Below the pieces are notes generated by a model that was not told the DNA's origin, searched no databases, and saw only the letters and a list, made by a program, of their open reading frames with translations. DNA of 53,911 nucleotides from Granulosicoccus sp. (GTDB taxonomy: Bacteria; Pseudomonadota; Gammaproteobacteria; Granulosicoccales; Granulosicoccaceae), in assembly GCA_023301725.1 (NCBI GenBank), contig JALZUD010000015.1:1-53911 (forward strand), in the 5' to 3' direction. Shown here piece by piece: positions 1 to 8,757 of this stretch (within the stretch, counting starts at the first letter, position 1; each line of letters opens with the position of its first letter). Both the position numbers and the translations under genes were made by a program.

Positions 1-161
1 TGGTATTGCACTCTCTCTGGAGCGGCATCACTTCCGCACGACGTGGCAACATATCAGATCACAAAAGTACAATGAAGCAGCTCTATCTTTTGGGCCTTAT
101 ACTTGCCGGAGCATTCACCTTGATGCCAGGTAGAATATTACACAGTGTATTTTTTGGTTAG
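1..161 (+). CDS. C-terminal end of a DUF2306-type membrane protein (partial)
   Basis: Frame 3 is open from the left edge to a TAG at 159-161, giving about 52 residues of the C-terminus. It shows a GNIxxHKxxM segment, then a hydrophobic stretch (LYLLGLILAGAFTLMPG) and a short tail ending HSVFFG. A His/Lys-Met segment followed by a helix ending in a TLxPGR motif is what I know from the last helix of DUF2306 multi-pass inner-membrane proteins of unknown function. The gene starts outside the window. It converges with the next gene 17 bp away. The family call rests only on this tail. Confidence 0.6.
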   Translation, partial: VLHSLWSGITSARRGNISDHKSTMKQLYLLGLILAGAFTLMPGRILHSVFFG

Positions 162-178
162 CCGTAACTAAACCTACA

Positions 179-664
179 TCAGATCGAAGGCGCCGCAAGT
201 TCTTTACACGACCAGTGTCTAGTGGTCTTTGTGGTATAAACCGCTCCTATGAGCACTGCTAAGACGACTATCCATATAGAAAACACGTCTATTGAGTAAA
301 GCACACCCAGCATCACACCGCCCACTAACGGCGTAGCTTTGCGCAGCAATGATCTTTTCTTTTTTTCGTAGGACAATGTGTATCCACTTAAAAAACGATC
401 GTCTCGGTACAGTCTGCACTCCAAATTTCCTTTCAACGGATCCAAAGACTCAAGCTCTATTCTGCATGGAACTTTATGAACCTCAAAGAGGTGAGATGAT
501 TTAAGTTTATAATTTCGATCAGAAGACACCACTTCGCCGTTGATAGAAACTTGCTCATCTCCAGACACTGGGGATACCTTGAAGTTTATCTTCGTTCCGT
601 CCATGTCGAAATCAAAAAAACCACCCTTTGACAGCGACATGCCTACATTATCGTGCAATCGCAT
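179..664 (-). CDS. Hypothetical protein with two C-terminal membrane helices
   Basis: I do not recognise this 161-residue protein. The start chosen is the ATG at 664, which has GGGAG five bases upstream; a GTG at 682 is in frame but lacks a comparable site. The first ~105 residues are soluble, with alternating hydrophobic residues that suggest beta strands. Residues ~110-150 form two hydrophobic segments (around TPLVGGVMLGVLYS and IWIVVLAVLIGAVY) preceded by a KKKR stretch, so the N-terminal domain should be cytoplasmic. It converges with the DUF2306 gene and stands apart from the DUF1501 gene on the same strand (109 bp). Confidence 0.6.
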   Translation of the reverse strand: MRLHDNVGMSLSKGGFFDFDMDGTKINFKVSPVSGDEQVSINGEVVSSDRNYKLKSSHLFEVHKVPCRIELESLDPLKGNLECRLYRDDRFLSGYTLSYEKKKRSLLRKATPLVGGVMLGVLYSIDVFSIWIVVLAVLIGAVYTTKTTRHWSCKELAAPSI

Positions 665-790
665 AGTATCTCCCAAGCTCACTGTGTATCAGTAAAAAAA
701 CTAATCTGTCTCACTTAACAGGCAGTGAAAGACAAACCTGTAGAACGTCGATTTTGGAGGGAGCGTGGCCCTAATTAAAACCCATTACAG

Positions 791-2191
791 TTAGCCAAAA
801 TACCCTAAATCATCAGAATCAAATCGATCCAAACGCGGAAATACATCCACAAGATCTCCGTCCGACACACCAAACCATCGACCCAGAGTTGAACCCACCT
901 GCTCAATAGAGGTCGTTGGCACTAGGCGTTTTGTTGACATCATTTGCACCGCACCATCAGAAATATCAGCAGGTGTTCCATAGAAACGTCCACCCGCTAC
1001 CGCATCTCCCATGATGATTTGATGGCCACCCCAACCGTGATCACTGCCATCACCATTATTGGTAAGACTTCGACCAAAATCTGATCCAGTGAAAGTGGTG
1101 ACCTTATCGCTCACACCCAGCTCAACCGTGGCATCATAGAATTGCTGCAAAGCGGTATCAAGGGCGCCCAATAGTGCAGGATGCGTATTGTTAGAATTAC
1201 TGTGTGTGTCATAGCCACCTTGCCCCACAAAAAATACTTGCCGTTTAACACCTAGCTCGCTTCGAATTGAAATCAATTCAGCCACTTTTCTCAACTGCTC
1301 AGACAACGGCTCGTCCTCCGTTGTGAATTGAGTATTTAATGGCTGAGCTCGAGAAAATGCATCGTCTAGTACGTCGTTAGCGTCTAGCGAACGTCGCACG
1401 AGAGAGGCGTGAGCTTCCATTAACAAATGATCAGACTGACTGGTCATCAGTTTTTCAGCAGCTTGGGATACCTGCGCTGAGCCAAAAATATTGCTTGACC
1501 TTGCTCGCAACAGCGACGAACCCGTTGCTCTGATGTTAGTGGCCATAGTGGTCTCGCCAGTCATCATCACCGTGTTACCAAAAACTGACATACTGCTGAA
1601 CGGGGACGCTTGCTCTTGCGACATTATTCTATCCACCAATCGTCCACCCCAACCACTGTTAGCACCGGCATCTTCCAATCGTTGCCAGAAATCCTGCTGT
1701 AAATTATGCGCGAATATATTGGGAGGAATTTCTACTGAACCGTTACGCTGCTGGGCGGCTGTCGTTGGTTCCATTAATGTACCAACATTAAGCTGGATAC
1801 CCGCTCTGCCTTGATTCCACATCTGCAGCAAATTTGGCATTTCTGGCGCTAAAGCATATTCAAAACCATCTGCTAGTGGCACAGATGGAAGCAATCGTGA
1901 AGCAGCTAATTGCGCACGAGGTGTACCAATAGATCCACGCACCTGTTCATAGATTGCGTGCTGTGCCGTGTCATAGGGCACAACAGTATTAAAATGATCA
2001 TTGCCGCCATAGAGGAAAACACACACCAAGGCCTTATAGTCATCGCCAGTTGCAGCTACCGCATCTGAGACCGCCGAGAGTTGTAACGCGATTGGCCCGG
2101 CAACACCAAGTGCTGAGGTGGCTGCAGTGCGCTTTAGAAAGTCTCTGCGACCAGCAGCGCTCAACAATTTGTTTCCGTATTTAGTGCTCAT
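791..2191 (-). CDS. DUF1501 family protein, Tat-exported
   Basis: This 466-residue protein has a twin-arginine signal (RRDFLKRTAATSALG, residues ~15-29) followed by a hydrophobic stretch and an AVAA cleavage-like site. The mature part opens with KALVCVFLYGGNDHFNTVVP, the Gly-Gly-Asn-Asp start typical of DUF1501, a family with an alkaline-phosphatase-like (sulfatase) fold and unknown substrate. Other family blocks are a GQGGYDTHSNSN segment and a TGSDFGRSLTNNGDGSDHGWGG segment holding likely metal-binding Asp and His. It starts 2 bp after the DUF1800 stop codon, so the two are almost certainly co-transcribed. DUF1800 and DUF1501 genes commonly occur as such pairs; the biochemical role of the pair is not established. 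Confidence 0.9.
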   Translation of the reverse strand: MSTKYGNKLLSAAGRRDFLKRTAATSALGVAGPIALQLSAVSDAVAATGDDYKALVCVFLYGGNDHFNTVVPYDTAQHAIYEQVRGSIGTPRAQLAASRLLPSVPLADGFEYALAPEMPNLLQMWNQGRAGIQLNVGTLMEPTTAAQQRNGSVEIPPNIFAHNLQQDFWQRLEDAGANSGWGGRLVDRIMSQEQASPFSSMSVFGNTVMMTGETTMATNIRATGSSLLRARSSNIFGSAQVSQAAEKLMTSQSDHLLMEAHASLVRRSLDANDVLDDAFSRAQPLNTQFTTEDEPLSEQLRKVAELISIRSELGVKRQVFFVGQGGYDTHSNSNNTHPALLGALDTALQQFYDATVELGVSDKVTTFTGSDFGRSLTNNGDGSDHGWGGHQIIMGDAVAGGRFYGTPADISDGAVQMMSTKRLVPTTSIEQVGSTLGRWFGVSDGDLVDVFPRLDRFDSDDLGYFG

Positions 2192-2193
2192 AA

Positions 2194-4035
2194 CTAGTAC
2201 TGCACCAGATAGTCGGGAGAAATCATAACCAAGTAAATTGCAGCCCTGATTCGTACCAGTTTTTCACTGTTATCGCCGTTAGCCAATGAGTTCACCGCTT
2301 CGGTGATTGTTTCAATGGACTGTTCAGTTAAATTTGAACCAGCCAACAGCTCGTTTAATTTCAACACCAGCGCACTAGCATCATCAGCGTAAACCATCAG
2401 ATAGTCATAGTCAGAAAAGGTCTGCACTCTATAACTCGAATTTGAAATGATGCTAAGCATGATATTGCTATAGATGACCACATGCGGCTCATCAAGGATG
2501 AACAACTCAGGCGAAGCCAAGCTACGCTCGCCCAGCTCCGAACCAGGTGGTGAGTAATCAGCTGGGTAAAAATTAAACACCGAAGGTGAGGCTAGAGGCG
2601 CTTGCGGAAATCCCTCCTGCCACCAGAAGATAAGTCCCCAACCAACGTAATCTCTAGTGAGTCTCACATTAGCTCTGTTGGCAAAGCGCGCTAGCTGCGC
2701 AAAGCTGATCATGGGTTCGCGCAGCTTGCCCTGCTCTTCATCACGTTTGTCCGGTACGCCGCGCGCTTCTGCGTCTAGTAACAGAGCCTTGAGCACTGCC
2801 CCCAAATTGCCACGTACACCTGCGCCATCGTCGTTAAACACTGTGGCGATTCGCTCGACGTACGCCGGCGAAGGATTACTCTTTATAAAACGCTGGATCA
2901 ATAACCTGGACATAAACGGTGCCACATTGGCGTGACTTGCAATAGCGTCTAAGGCAATCTGCAACGATTCCTCACCGGTTTTACCTGCAGGTATTGTGGA
3001 GCCAAGAAAGCGCTTTTCACCGGGTTCATGAAAGGCGTCGTTCTGCACCATAGGCTCTACCCAGTAATTCACGTTGTCATTACCGATTCGCGTACTTTCC
3101 CATCCAGTAAATGCACGAGCCAAACCTAAGATGTCTTCCATATCGTAGGTGTCAATCGCGTTGCCATTGCTGTCAAGACGCGCCGTGCCATCGAGATTTA
3201 ATTCAACCAGACCAATTGAAAACAACTGCATAACTTCACGTGCAAAATTTTCGTCAGGCAAAGCTCCGCTGCCATCCTCGCGACGACTGTTGATCAGCGT
3301 CAAGTACATGCCCATCTGGTGACTAGTAGTTACAGCTTCTAGCAAATCGCGATAAGACCCAAACGCATGTCGAGAGATAAGATCAACCCAGGAAGAGCCT
3401 GAATAGCGCGTATGGTCTTGTCCGACATGGAAGGGATTAAATACAAATATCTGACACAGAGCGGCAACCATACGTTGGCGCAATTCATCAGGCGAGGAAA
3501 CCATTCGCATCCAGGCGGCAGAATAGCCTTCGAAACGCGGTGAATTGCCCACAGGATTGTTTACCCAATCGTTGTCTATCACATAGTTGTAGGTGTTGGC
3601 ATCGTCAGGCATTTGCATCTGATCATCGATCCAACCGGCGTAGCCCCTGTCCAGAACGGCCGTTATGCTCTCGTCACTTGCACCAAATCCAGCCTGACCC
3701 AGAAAGCGCGATGCCGCGGCACGATCGAATGAACGATCGGCAAAAATAACAGGGGTATCTGCAGTGGACGTCGGTGAAGGCTCAGGGCTAGTGGGGGCTT
3801 CAGGCTCTATCTCAGGATTGGGGGCCGGGGTTGATGTTGAATTGTCCACGGCTACACCTACCCCACCACTACCGCAACCTGCAACGCCCAAGCCCAGCAT
3901 GCCCGTTAATAAGGCACGTCGGGTTCTAGGTTGCGCAGATAGTTGATTCTGGTTAGCAGAATCAGAATCCCGATTGCTCACCTCGGTGTCTTTTAGACCG
4001 AGGCGCTGGTCACTACTTTTAGTCTCAAGCTTCAA
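2194..4035 (-). CDS. DUF1800 family protein, predicted Tat lipoprotein
   Basis: This 613-residue protein uses a TTG start at 4035 with GGAG about nine bases upstream. An RTRR pair (residues ~37-40) precedes a short hydrophobic run ending in a lipobox (VAGC, Cys54), so it is probably exported by Tat and lipidated. A Pro/Ser/Thr-rich linker (~60-95) separates the anchor from the DUF1800 domain. That domain begins AASRFLGQAGFG and contains the hallmark block ENFAREVMQLFSIGLVEL. It is the first gene of a pair with the DUF1501 gene, 2 bp downstream. The substrate is unknown. The alternative is a Sec lipoprotein, since no full RRxFLK motif is present. Confidence 0.88.
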   Translation of the reverse strand: MKLETKSSDQRLGLKDTEVSNRDSDSANQNQLSAQPRTRRALLTGMLGLGVAGCGSGGVGVAVDNSTSTPAPNPEIEPEAPTSPEPSPTSTADTPVIFADRSFDRAAASRFLGQAGFGASDESITAVLDRGYAGWIDDQMQMPDDANTYNYVIDNDWVNNPVGNSPRFEGYSAAWMRMVSSPDELRQRMVAALCQIFVFNPFHVGQDHTRYSGSSWVDLISRHAFGSYRDLLEAVTTSHQMGMYLTLINSRREDGSGALPDENFAREVMQLFSIGLVELNLDGTARLDSNGNAIDTYDMEDILGLARAFTGWESTRIGNDNVNYWVEPMVQNDAFHEPGEKRFLGSTIPAGKTGEESLQIALDAIASHANVAPFMSRLLIQRFIKSNPSPAYVERIATVFNDDGAGVRGNLGAVLKALLLDAEARGVPDKRDEEQGKLREPMISFAQLARFANRANVRLTRDYVGWGLIFWWQEGFPQAPLASPSVFNFYPADYSPPGSELGERSLASPELFILDEPHVVIYSNIMLSIISNSSYRVQTFSDYDYLMVYADDASALVLKLNELLAGSNLTEQSIETITEAVNSLANGDNSEKLVRIRAAIYLVMISPDYLVQY

Positions 4036-4472
4036 GCAAAACTACTCCAGTAATCACCCATTGGATCGCACGCACGAATTTATACTTCGTGGGGTACACA
4101 GCGACGCCAGATTGCAAAGCCTTAGGACCTACCGGGCTTACAAACGGAGTTTCTTAGGCATTTGTGAGCCGTACGCTAGAGCCAACCTGTCGAGAGATAG
4201 ATACATCTAGGTAAACAAAACCCTATCAATCAACCAAACGAATCCGCAACAGGTAATTCGATGGTCCAGTTAACAGTTATAAGCAAACTCAACGTGTATT
4301 GAGAGGTTTCCTGAGGGCTCAGTTTTGAAATCTCTAGCCGTTAGGCGGGGAAGTACCGGCTGACTATGCTGTCGCTGAAACGCTACCTGAATATCGTATT
4401 TCGCTTTTCACAAATACGTGTTCTCAAACGTCAGTGTCAGAAAAACGCTGCTACACCGCAATGGATGAGAAA
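4036..4472. other. Divergent intergenic region between the DUF1800 and binding-protein genes
   Basis: This stretch of about 435 bp separates two divergent genes and must hold promoters for both. I found no convincing -35/-10 pair, no RNA gene and no recognisable coding remnant. The binding-protein gene could start up to 39 bp earlier (GTG at 4434 or ATG at 4461), which would shorten the region slightly. Confidence 0.4.
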
Positions 4473-5729
4473 ATGATATTTAAGAGTGTTGGAAAACCTG
4501 CCTTGGCGTGTATGGCTGCTATAGCCATTACGTTAGCCGCACCTGTGCTAGCCGAACGCCCTGTCAAGGTCGGTCACTTGACTCATCACACAGGACAATA
4601 CGGGGGATTCGGTGATTTTTTCGATGGCATTACCGACTTTACAGTTAACGTGATCAATGAATCTCCACCGATGGATCGCCCCTTTACTGTCATTCATGAA
4701 GATATCGGCACCATTGGAGAGACGCGTGGCGTTCGACGCCTGCTGAATGTTGAAAAAGTGGATATCCTGCTTAATGTATCTCACCAGTACGATCAGTACC
4801 GCGAGATGCTTCTAAGAAGAATCAAGCATCTGAAAAAACCACTACTACCGTCTGTGCATGGTGGCTCTATTGACCCAGAACTCGGTGGTGTTGGAACAGA
4901 ACCGTTGTTCCGTGGAAGCCCTATGGACACCGCCCAGAGTAGTGCGGCCTTGCTACATCTTAGCGAGTCTGGAAAGCGGCGTATTGTTTTTATTTCCACC
5001 ACGCTAAAGGGACATCAGCAGCAACGTGATGCAGGTAAAAAGGCCGCTGAAAAGCTTGGCCTGACAATTGTCGGATCGGTGGACATTCAACCAACATGGA
5101 CTGACTACACCAGTGTGGTGAAGAAGGTTGCGCGCATGAAACCCGACGCCGTAGTTGTACTATCAGCACCTTACAATGGTGGTTTGCTCGTACGTAATGC
5201 GGCAGATGCAGGTTTTTCGTGGACTATTGTCGGTACTTCCGAATGGCAGGAAATTGATTTCGTAAAAACTGCTGGTGAAAGCGCACTTGCGTTCCACGAA
5301 AGTGTGGTGTTGAGCGCATATGCACACGTCGAGTCGCCTGCCTGGGAGTTCTACCAGAAGGCTGTTAGAGCCTCACCCCAAGCTGAAAAAATAGGTGATG
5401 TAGCTAATTCTTACGCAATGCAGTATTACGATTTATTGGTGTTGACTGCTCTGGCAATAGAGAAATCTGGTTCAGTCGATTCCGACAAATGGTCCACTGC
5501 TATGCATGCAGTATCTAAAGGTAAAGGGCAAGTAGTTCATAACTATGCACAAGGTATTACTGCACTGCGCGCTGGCAAAGAGATCAACTACAACGGTGTT
5601 ACAGGCAGCATGGAATATTCCAAAACTGGTGTGGTTTCAGGTCATTTCGGTATATTTAGCTGGTCTGATGGTCAATTGAAAAGAATCAGTGTGGCGGATG
5701 GTGATCGTGTCGCTGAACTCAATCAATAG
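4473..5729 (+). CDS. Periplasmic branched-chain amino acid-type substrate-binding protein (sensory?)
   Basis: This 418-residue protein has a Sec signal peptide (MIFKSVGKPALACMAAIAIT onward, cleavage near APVLA at residue ~27). The ATG at 4473 has GGATGAG just upstream; ATG 4461 and GTG 4434 are in-frame alternatives. The mature protein is a type-I periplasmic binding fold of the Leu/Ile/Val (Peripla_BP_6) class: an opening KVGHLTHHTGQYGGFG strand, a mid-protein RIVFISTTLKGHQQQRDAGK segment and a MKPDAVVVLSAPYNGG segment. No permease or ATPase gene is nearby; the next gene is a chemoreceptor. I infer that it hands a bound ligand to that receptor rather than to a transporter. The ligand cannot be read from the sequence. 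Confidence 0.85.
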   Translation: MIFKSVGKPALACMAAIAITLAAPVLAERPVKVGHLTHHTGQYGGFGDFFDGITDFTVNVINESPPMDRPFTVIHEDIGTIGETRGVRRLLNVEKVDILLNVSHQYDQYREMLLRRIKHLKKPLLPSVHGGSIDPELGGVGTEPLFRGSPMDTAQSSAALLHLSESGKRRIVFISTTLKGHQQQRDAGKKAAEKLGLTIVGSVDIQPTWTDYTSVVKKVARMKPDAVVVLSAPYNGGLLVRNAADAGFSWTIVGTSEWQEIDFVKTAGESALAFHESVVLSAYAHVESPAWEFYQKAVRASPQAEKIGDVANSYAMQYYDLLVLTALAIEKSGSVDSDKWSTAMHAVSKGKGQVVHNYAQGITALRAGKEINYNGVTGSMEYSKTGVVSGHFGIFSWSDGQLKRISVADGDRVAELNQ

Positions 5730-5740
5730 AAAATTCATCA

Positions 5741-5799
5741 GTCTGATCAAGCAAAAAGTTCACCGTGTATACGGTTGCTTTTCATTCTTGATATCAGAC
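5741..5799 (+). promoter_or_regulatory. Nested hairpin in the spacer between binding protein and chemoreceptor
   Basis: GTCTGATCAAG (5741-5751) pairs imperfectly with CTTGATATCAGAC (5787-5799, two extra bases). A second perfect hairpin, ACCGT-gtat-ACGGT (5762-5775), lies inside. No T-run follows, so it is not an obvious terminator. It may set relative expression of the two genes or stabilise the upstream mRNA. Confidence 0.4.
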
Positions 5800-5854
5800 T
5801 TCGCACTGACGATAGAACCAAACTTCACGACCATATTATCGGTTTGAACTACTA

Positions 5855-8650
5855 ATGGCAAAACTCACATTTGGTATCCGCTACAAGCTGATGGTGGCAT
5901 TCGGATCAGTTGTGTCCGGCACATTACTGGCGTGCATGATCGGGGCACTAGCGTTCGATCATGTCGCAACTGCCGTAGATGATATCTCAGGTAAAAGTGT
6001 GCCCTTAATGTCTGAATCCATGCAGCTCAGTCAATCAGGAATGACGCTCAGTGCGGTACTACCGATGCTCGCAAATGCCACCTCACAAGAACAACGACAG
6101 ATGCAGACTGAAAAGGCACAAAGCATGATCAGCAAGATAGCAGCAACGTTGACTGCCGGTTTGGCTGATAATCAGCATGATAGGCCACAAATTAGCCTTG
6201 ATCAGATCAACAAGCTGTCCGCAGATACACGTGATCTTGATATCGCCGTAGAGCAGCGACTGAAGGCTTCTGCTGGTTTATACCAACTCGTACAAAAAGC
6301 CGACCTGAGTCACGCTGGTATCAATGATGACCTAGTGTCGATCATTGAACGAGAGTCGACATTTTTCTTCAAAACCACCGATAACCTGCTCGGTGAAAAT
6401 CTCGAGATCATCAATTCTTATCTCGATGTACCATTTGAATCGCTATTAGCAGCGCTCAGGATGCAAAGTAACCTGACGAGTCTAGAACATTGGTTGGTCC
6501 GTGCCGAGCGTGCAGTCAATCTAGAAAACTCGCAGTTGTCCATTCAAGCCAGCATGGATGCCCTCACTGGACTCTTGTCAGACAGCGAATTAATTGCGCT
6601 TGATGATGTAGATAAACCACGTGTTTTTACCGATTCGATTGCGCTGTTAAGGAAAGAACATCAAATTTTGCGCACTGTTCTCGAACAATCTGATAGAGAT
6701 CTGAATGAGGAGCTATTAGTGTCTACAAACAGCGCGGAAATTGTATTTTCAGTACAGACAAGCATCACTGATGTGTTGACTGAATTTGCCGAAACGCAAG
6801 AGTTCCTGTTGATGCTCAATGGCGATGAGTTGCGCAACAGCACTGCCAACACCCTACCCAAACTGTTGAAAAACCGGATAACTATTCAGTCTGATCTGCT
6901 TGAGCTGAGAGCAGAAATGAATACCTTAGCTGGCATTATCGGTCAGGTGACTTACGTCAATACACTTGATTCGCTCAATACTTTGCGTACGCGCTTTGAA
7001 CAAAGCAGCAAGTCAGTGGTGGAGCTGTTAAATAATCTGCAAACTGTTCAGGGCTTGATTGATGTCAATGAACACACCTACAGCCTCCTGCTACTTGCTA
7101 CACAGGAGGAAGGAATATTTGATCAACGTGAAACTGTGCTGGATGTGGAAGCATCCATCATTGATCTGCAAGGTAGATTATTCTCCGATCAAGCCGAATT
7201 TGTTGAGCAACTAGCAGTTCAGGTTCGGCTCAGTCGCGAAGCTGTGGACGATTCGGGTGAGCAACTAATGCAGTTGATTGAAGATAAGCGCTTGCAGCTC
7301 ATCCTGCTTTCTATAGCTAGCATCGTACTCACAACCATTGTCTATTGGCAAGTGGTACATCGGAGTTTACTGGGTCGTTTGTTGTGCACAATAAGGGCAT
7401 TGCGTGCCATTGCTAATGGCAACCTCGACGCAAGCACAGAGGTATCTGGTACGGATGAGCTGGGCGAGCTGGCACGTACGGTGGAGGTGTTCCGCAAGAA
7501 CGCTCAAGAGGCCACGCGCCTGCATACCGAACAACTTGAATCGGCTGCACAAAAGTTGCGTGAAAGTGACGAACGCGAAAACATGTTTAAAGAGCGTGAG
7601 GCGTTGGAAAAGCGTGCTGAGCAGCATGTACTGCAACAGAACGCCGCCGAGGAACGAGAACGCCATGCCAAACACTTGCAAGCACGAGTGGATCGACTGC
7701 TAGAAACTATCAACGCTATTGCAGATGGCGACCTTGATAGAGTGATTGACATTCAAGGTGACGATGTGGCTGGCCAGATGGGCCACGCACTTGAACGTTT
7801 GATTACTGCACTACGCGATACCATGGTCGCGATGTCTTCCAATGCTAATAGTCTGACAAATGCCTCTGACGGATTATCTTCACTGTCTGAAACCATGAGT
7901 TCAGTGGTAAAGGGGGCTGTGGCGGATACCACCCGCGCTGCGCAATTGACCAATGAGGTTGATGAAGGTGTCTCCAGAGTTGCCGTTGCCACCGAACAGA
8001 TGAGCCAGTCAATCAAAGCGATTTCGTGCAGCACTGTGGATGCTGAAAAAGTGGCCTCTGAAGCGGTTGTTTTGTCAAAAAATACCGATACCACCATGAG
8101 AAAACTGGCCGAAAGCAGTAGCAGTATTGGTTCTGTGGTCAAGGTCATTACCTCTATTGCAGAGCAAACCAATCTACTAGCATTGAACGCAACCATTGAA
8201 GCTGCCAGGGCGGGCGATGCCGGGAAAGGATTTGCCGTCGTAGCCAATGAAGTGAAAGAACTTGCCAAGGGAACAGCTGAAGCTACTCAACAGATCGAAT
8301 CGAGAATTGCCGAGATACAAGCGAATTCCGAAACAGCAGTAGATGCGATTGAGTCGATCAACAAGATAATTAATTCAATCAGCGAAATTCAGGGGTCAAT
8401 CACTATTGCAGTTCAGGAGCAGTCAGTCTCTACTCAGGAGATTACTGAGAGTATCGCAAAGACCTCATCAAACACGAATGCAATATCCGGAATCATCGAA
8501 AACGTCGCCAACAAGGCAAAGAGAAATCAACAGGCTGTCGAGAAAGTGAATCAGGCATCTACTGAGCTTTCCACTATGGCAGTTGATCTGGAAGGCTTGG
8601 TCGCACGCTTTAGGGTAGACAGCATAAATTCTGTCAAGCGAGTTGCCTGA
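5855..8650 (+). CDS. Methyl-accepting chemotaxis protein with large periplasmic domain and two HAMP domains
   Basis: This 931-residue chemoreceptor has TM1 at ~11-35, a periplasmic domain of about 440 residues, TM2 at ~480-502, and HAMP1 at ~505-555 ([20 protein letters not shown]). A charged coiled coil and a second HAMP-like segment at ~608-655 ([19 protein letters not shown]) follow, then the signalling hairpin. The tip block is canonical: [18 protein letters not shown] followed by [17 protein letters not shown] (~768-805). No C-terminal CheR-tethering pentapeptide is present. The periplasmic part is very long and helical, opening with a [20 protein letters not shown] pattern that resembles TorS-type sensor domains, which read a periplasmic binding protein. 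The binding-protein gene 125 bp upstream is the obvious partner. The domain call is firm; the TorS comparison is inference. Confidence 0.93.
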   Translation: MAKLTFGIRYKLMVAFGSVVSGTLLACMIGALAFDHVATAVDDISGKSVPLMSESMQLSQSGMTLSAVLPMLANATSQEQRQMQTEKAQSMISKIAATLTAGLADNQHDRPQISLDQINKLSADTRDLDIAVEQRLKASAGLYQLVQKADLSHAGINDDLVSIIERESTFFFKTTDNLLGENLEIINSYLDVPFESLLAALRMQSNLTSLEHWLVRAERAVNLENSQLSIQASMDALTGLLSDSELIALDDVDKPRVFTDSIALLRKEHQILRTVLEQSDRDLNEELLVSTNSAEIVFSVQTSITDVLTEFAETQEFLLMLNGDELRNSTANTLPKLLKNRITIQSDLLELRAEMNTLAGIIGQVTYVNTLDSLNTLRTRFEQSSKSVVELLNNLQTVQGLIDVNEHTYSLLLLATQEEGIFDQRETVLDVEASIIDLQGRLFSDQAEFVEQLAVQVRLSREAVDDSGEQLMQLIEDKRLQLILLSIASIVLTTIVYWQVVHRSLLGRLLCTIRALRAIANGNLDASTEVSGTDELGELARTVEVFRKNAQEATRLHTEQLESAAQKLRESDERENMFKEREALEKRAEQHVLQQNAAEERERHAKHLQARVDRLLETINAIADGDLDRVIDIQGDDVAGQMGHALERLITALRDTMVAMSSNANSLTNASDGLSSLSETMSSVVKGAVADTTRAAQLTNEVDEGVSRVAVATEQMSQSIKAISCSTVDAEKVASEAVVLSKNTDTTMRKLAESSSSIGSVVKVITSIAEQTNLLALNATIEAARAGDAGKGFAVVANEVKELAKGTAEATQQIESRIAEIQANSETAVDAIESINKIINSISEIQGSITIAVQEQSVSTQEITESIAKTSSNTNAISGIIENVANKAKRNQQAVEKVNQASTELSTMAVDLEGLVARFRVDSINSVKRVA

Positions 8651-8662
8651 CTCGAGTGAATT

Positions 8663-8710
8663 GAGGTTGCGGTAGGTATTGGTCCAAGCGTAAAACCTCG
8701 GGCGACCAAT
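8663..8710. other. Interleaved inverted repeats between convergent genes (possible pseudoknot)
   Basis: GAGGTT (8663-8668) can pair with AACCTC (8694-8699), and ATTGGTC (8678-8684) with GACCAAT (8704-8710). The order A-B-A'-B' is that of an H-type pseudoknot; the second stem alone could act as a weak terminator. It lies between the chemoreceptor and antiporter stop codons. Short stems like these can arise by chance. Confidence 0.25.
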
Positions 8711-8757
8711 TTATCGCTCGGCGCTGAGTCGCTTCATTTCCAATGCGAAAGACTCAT

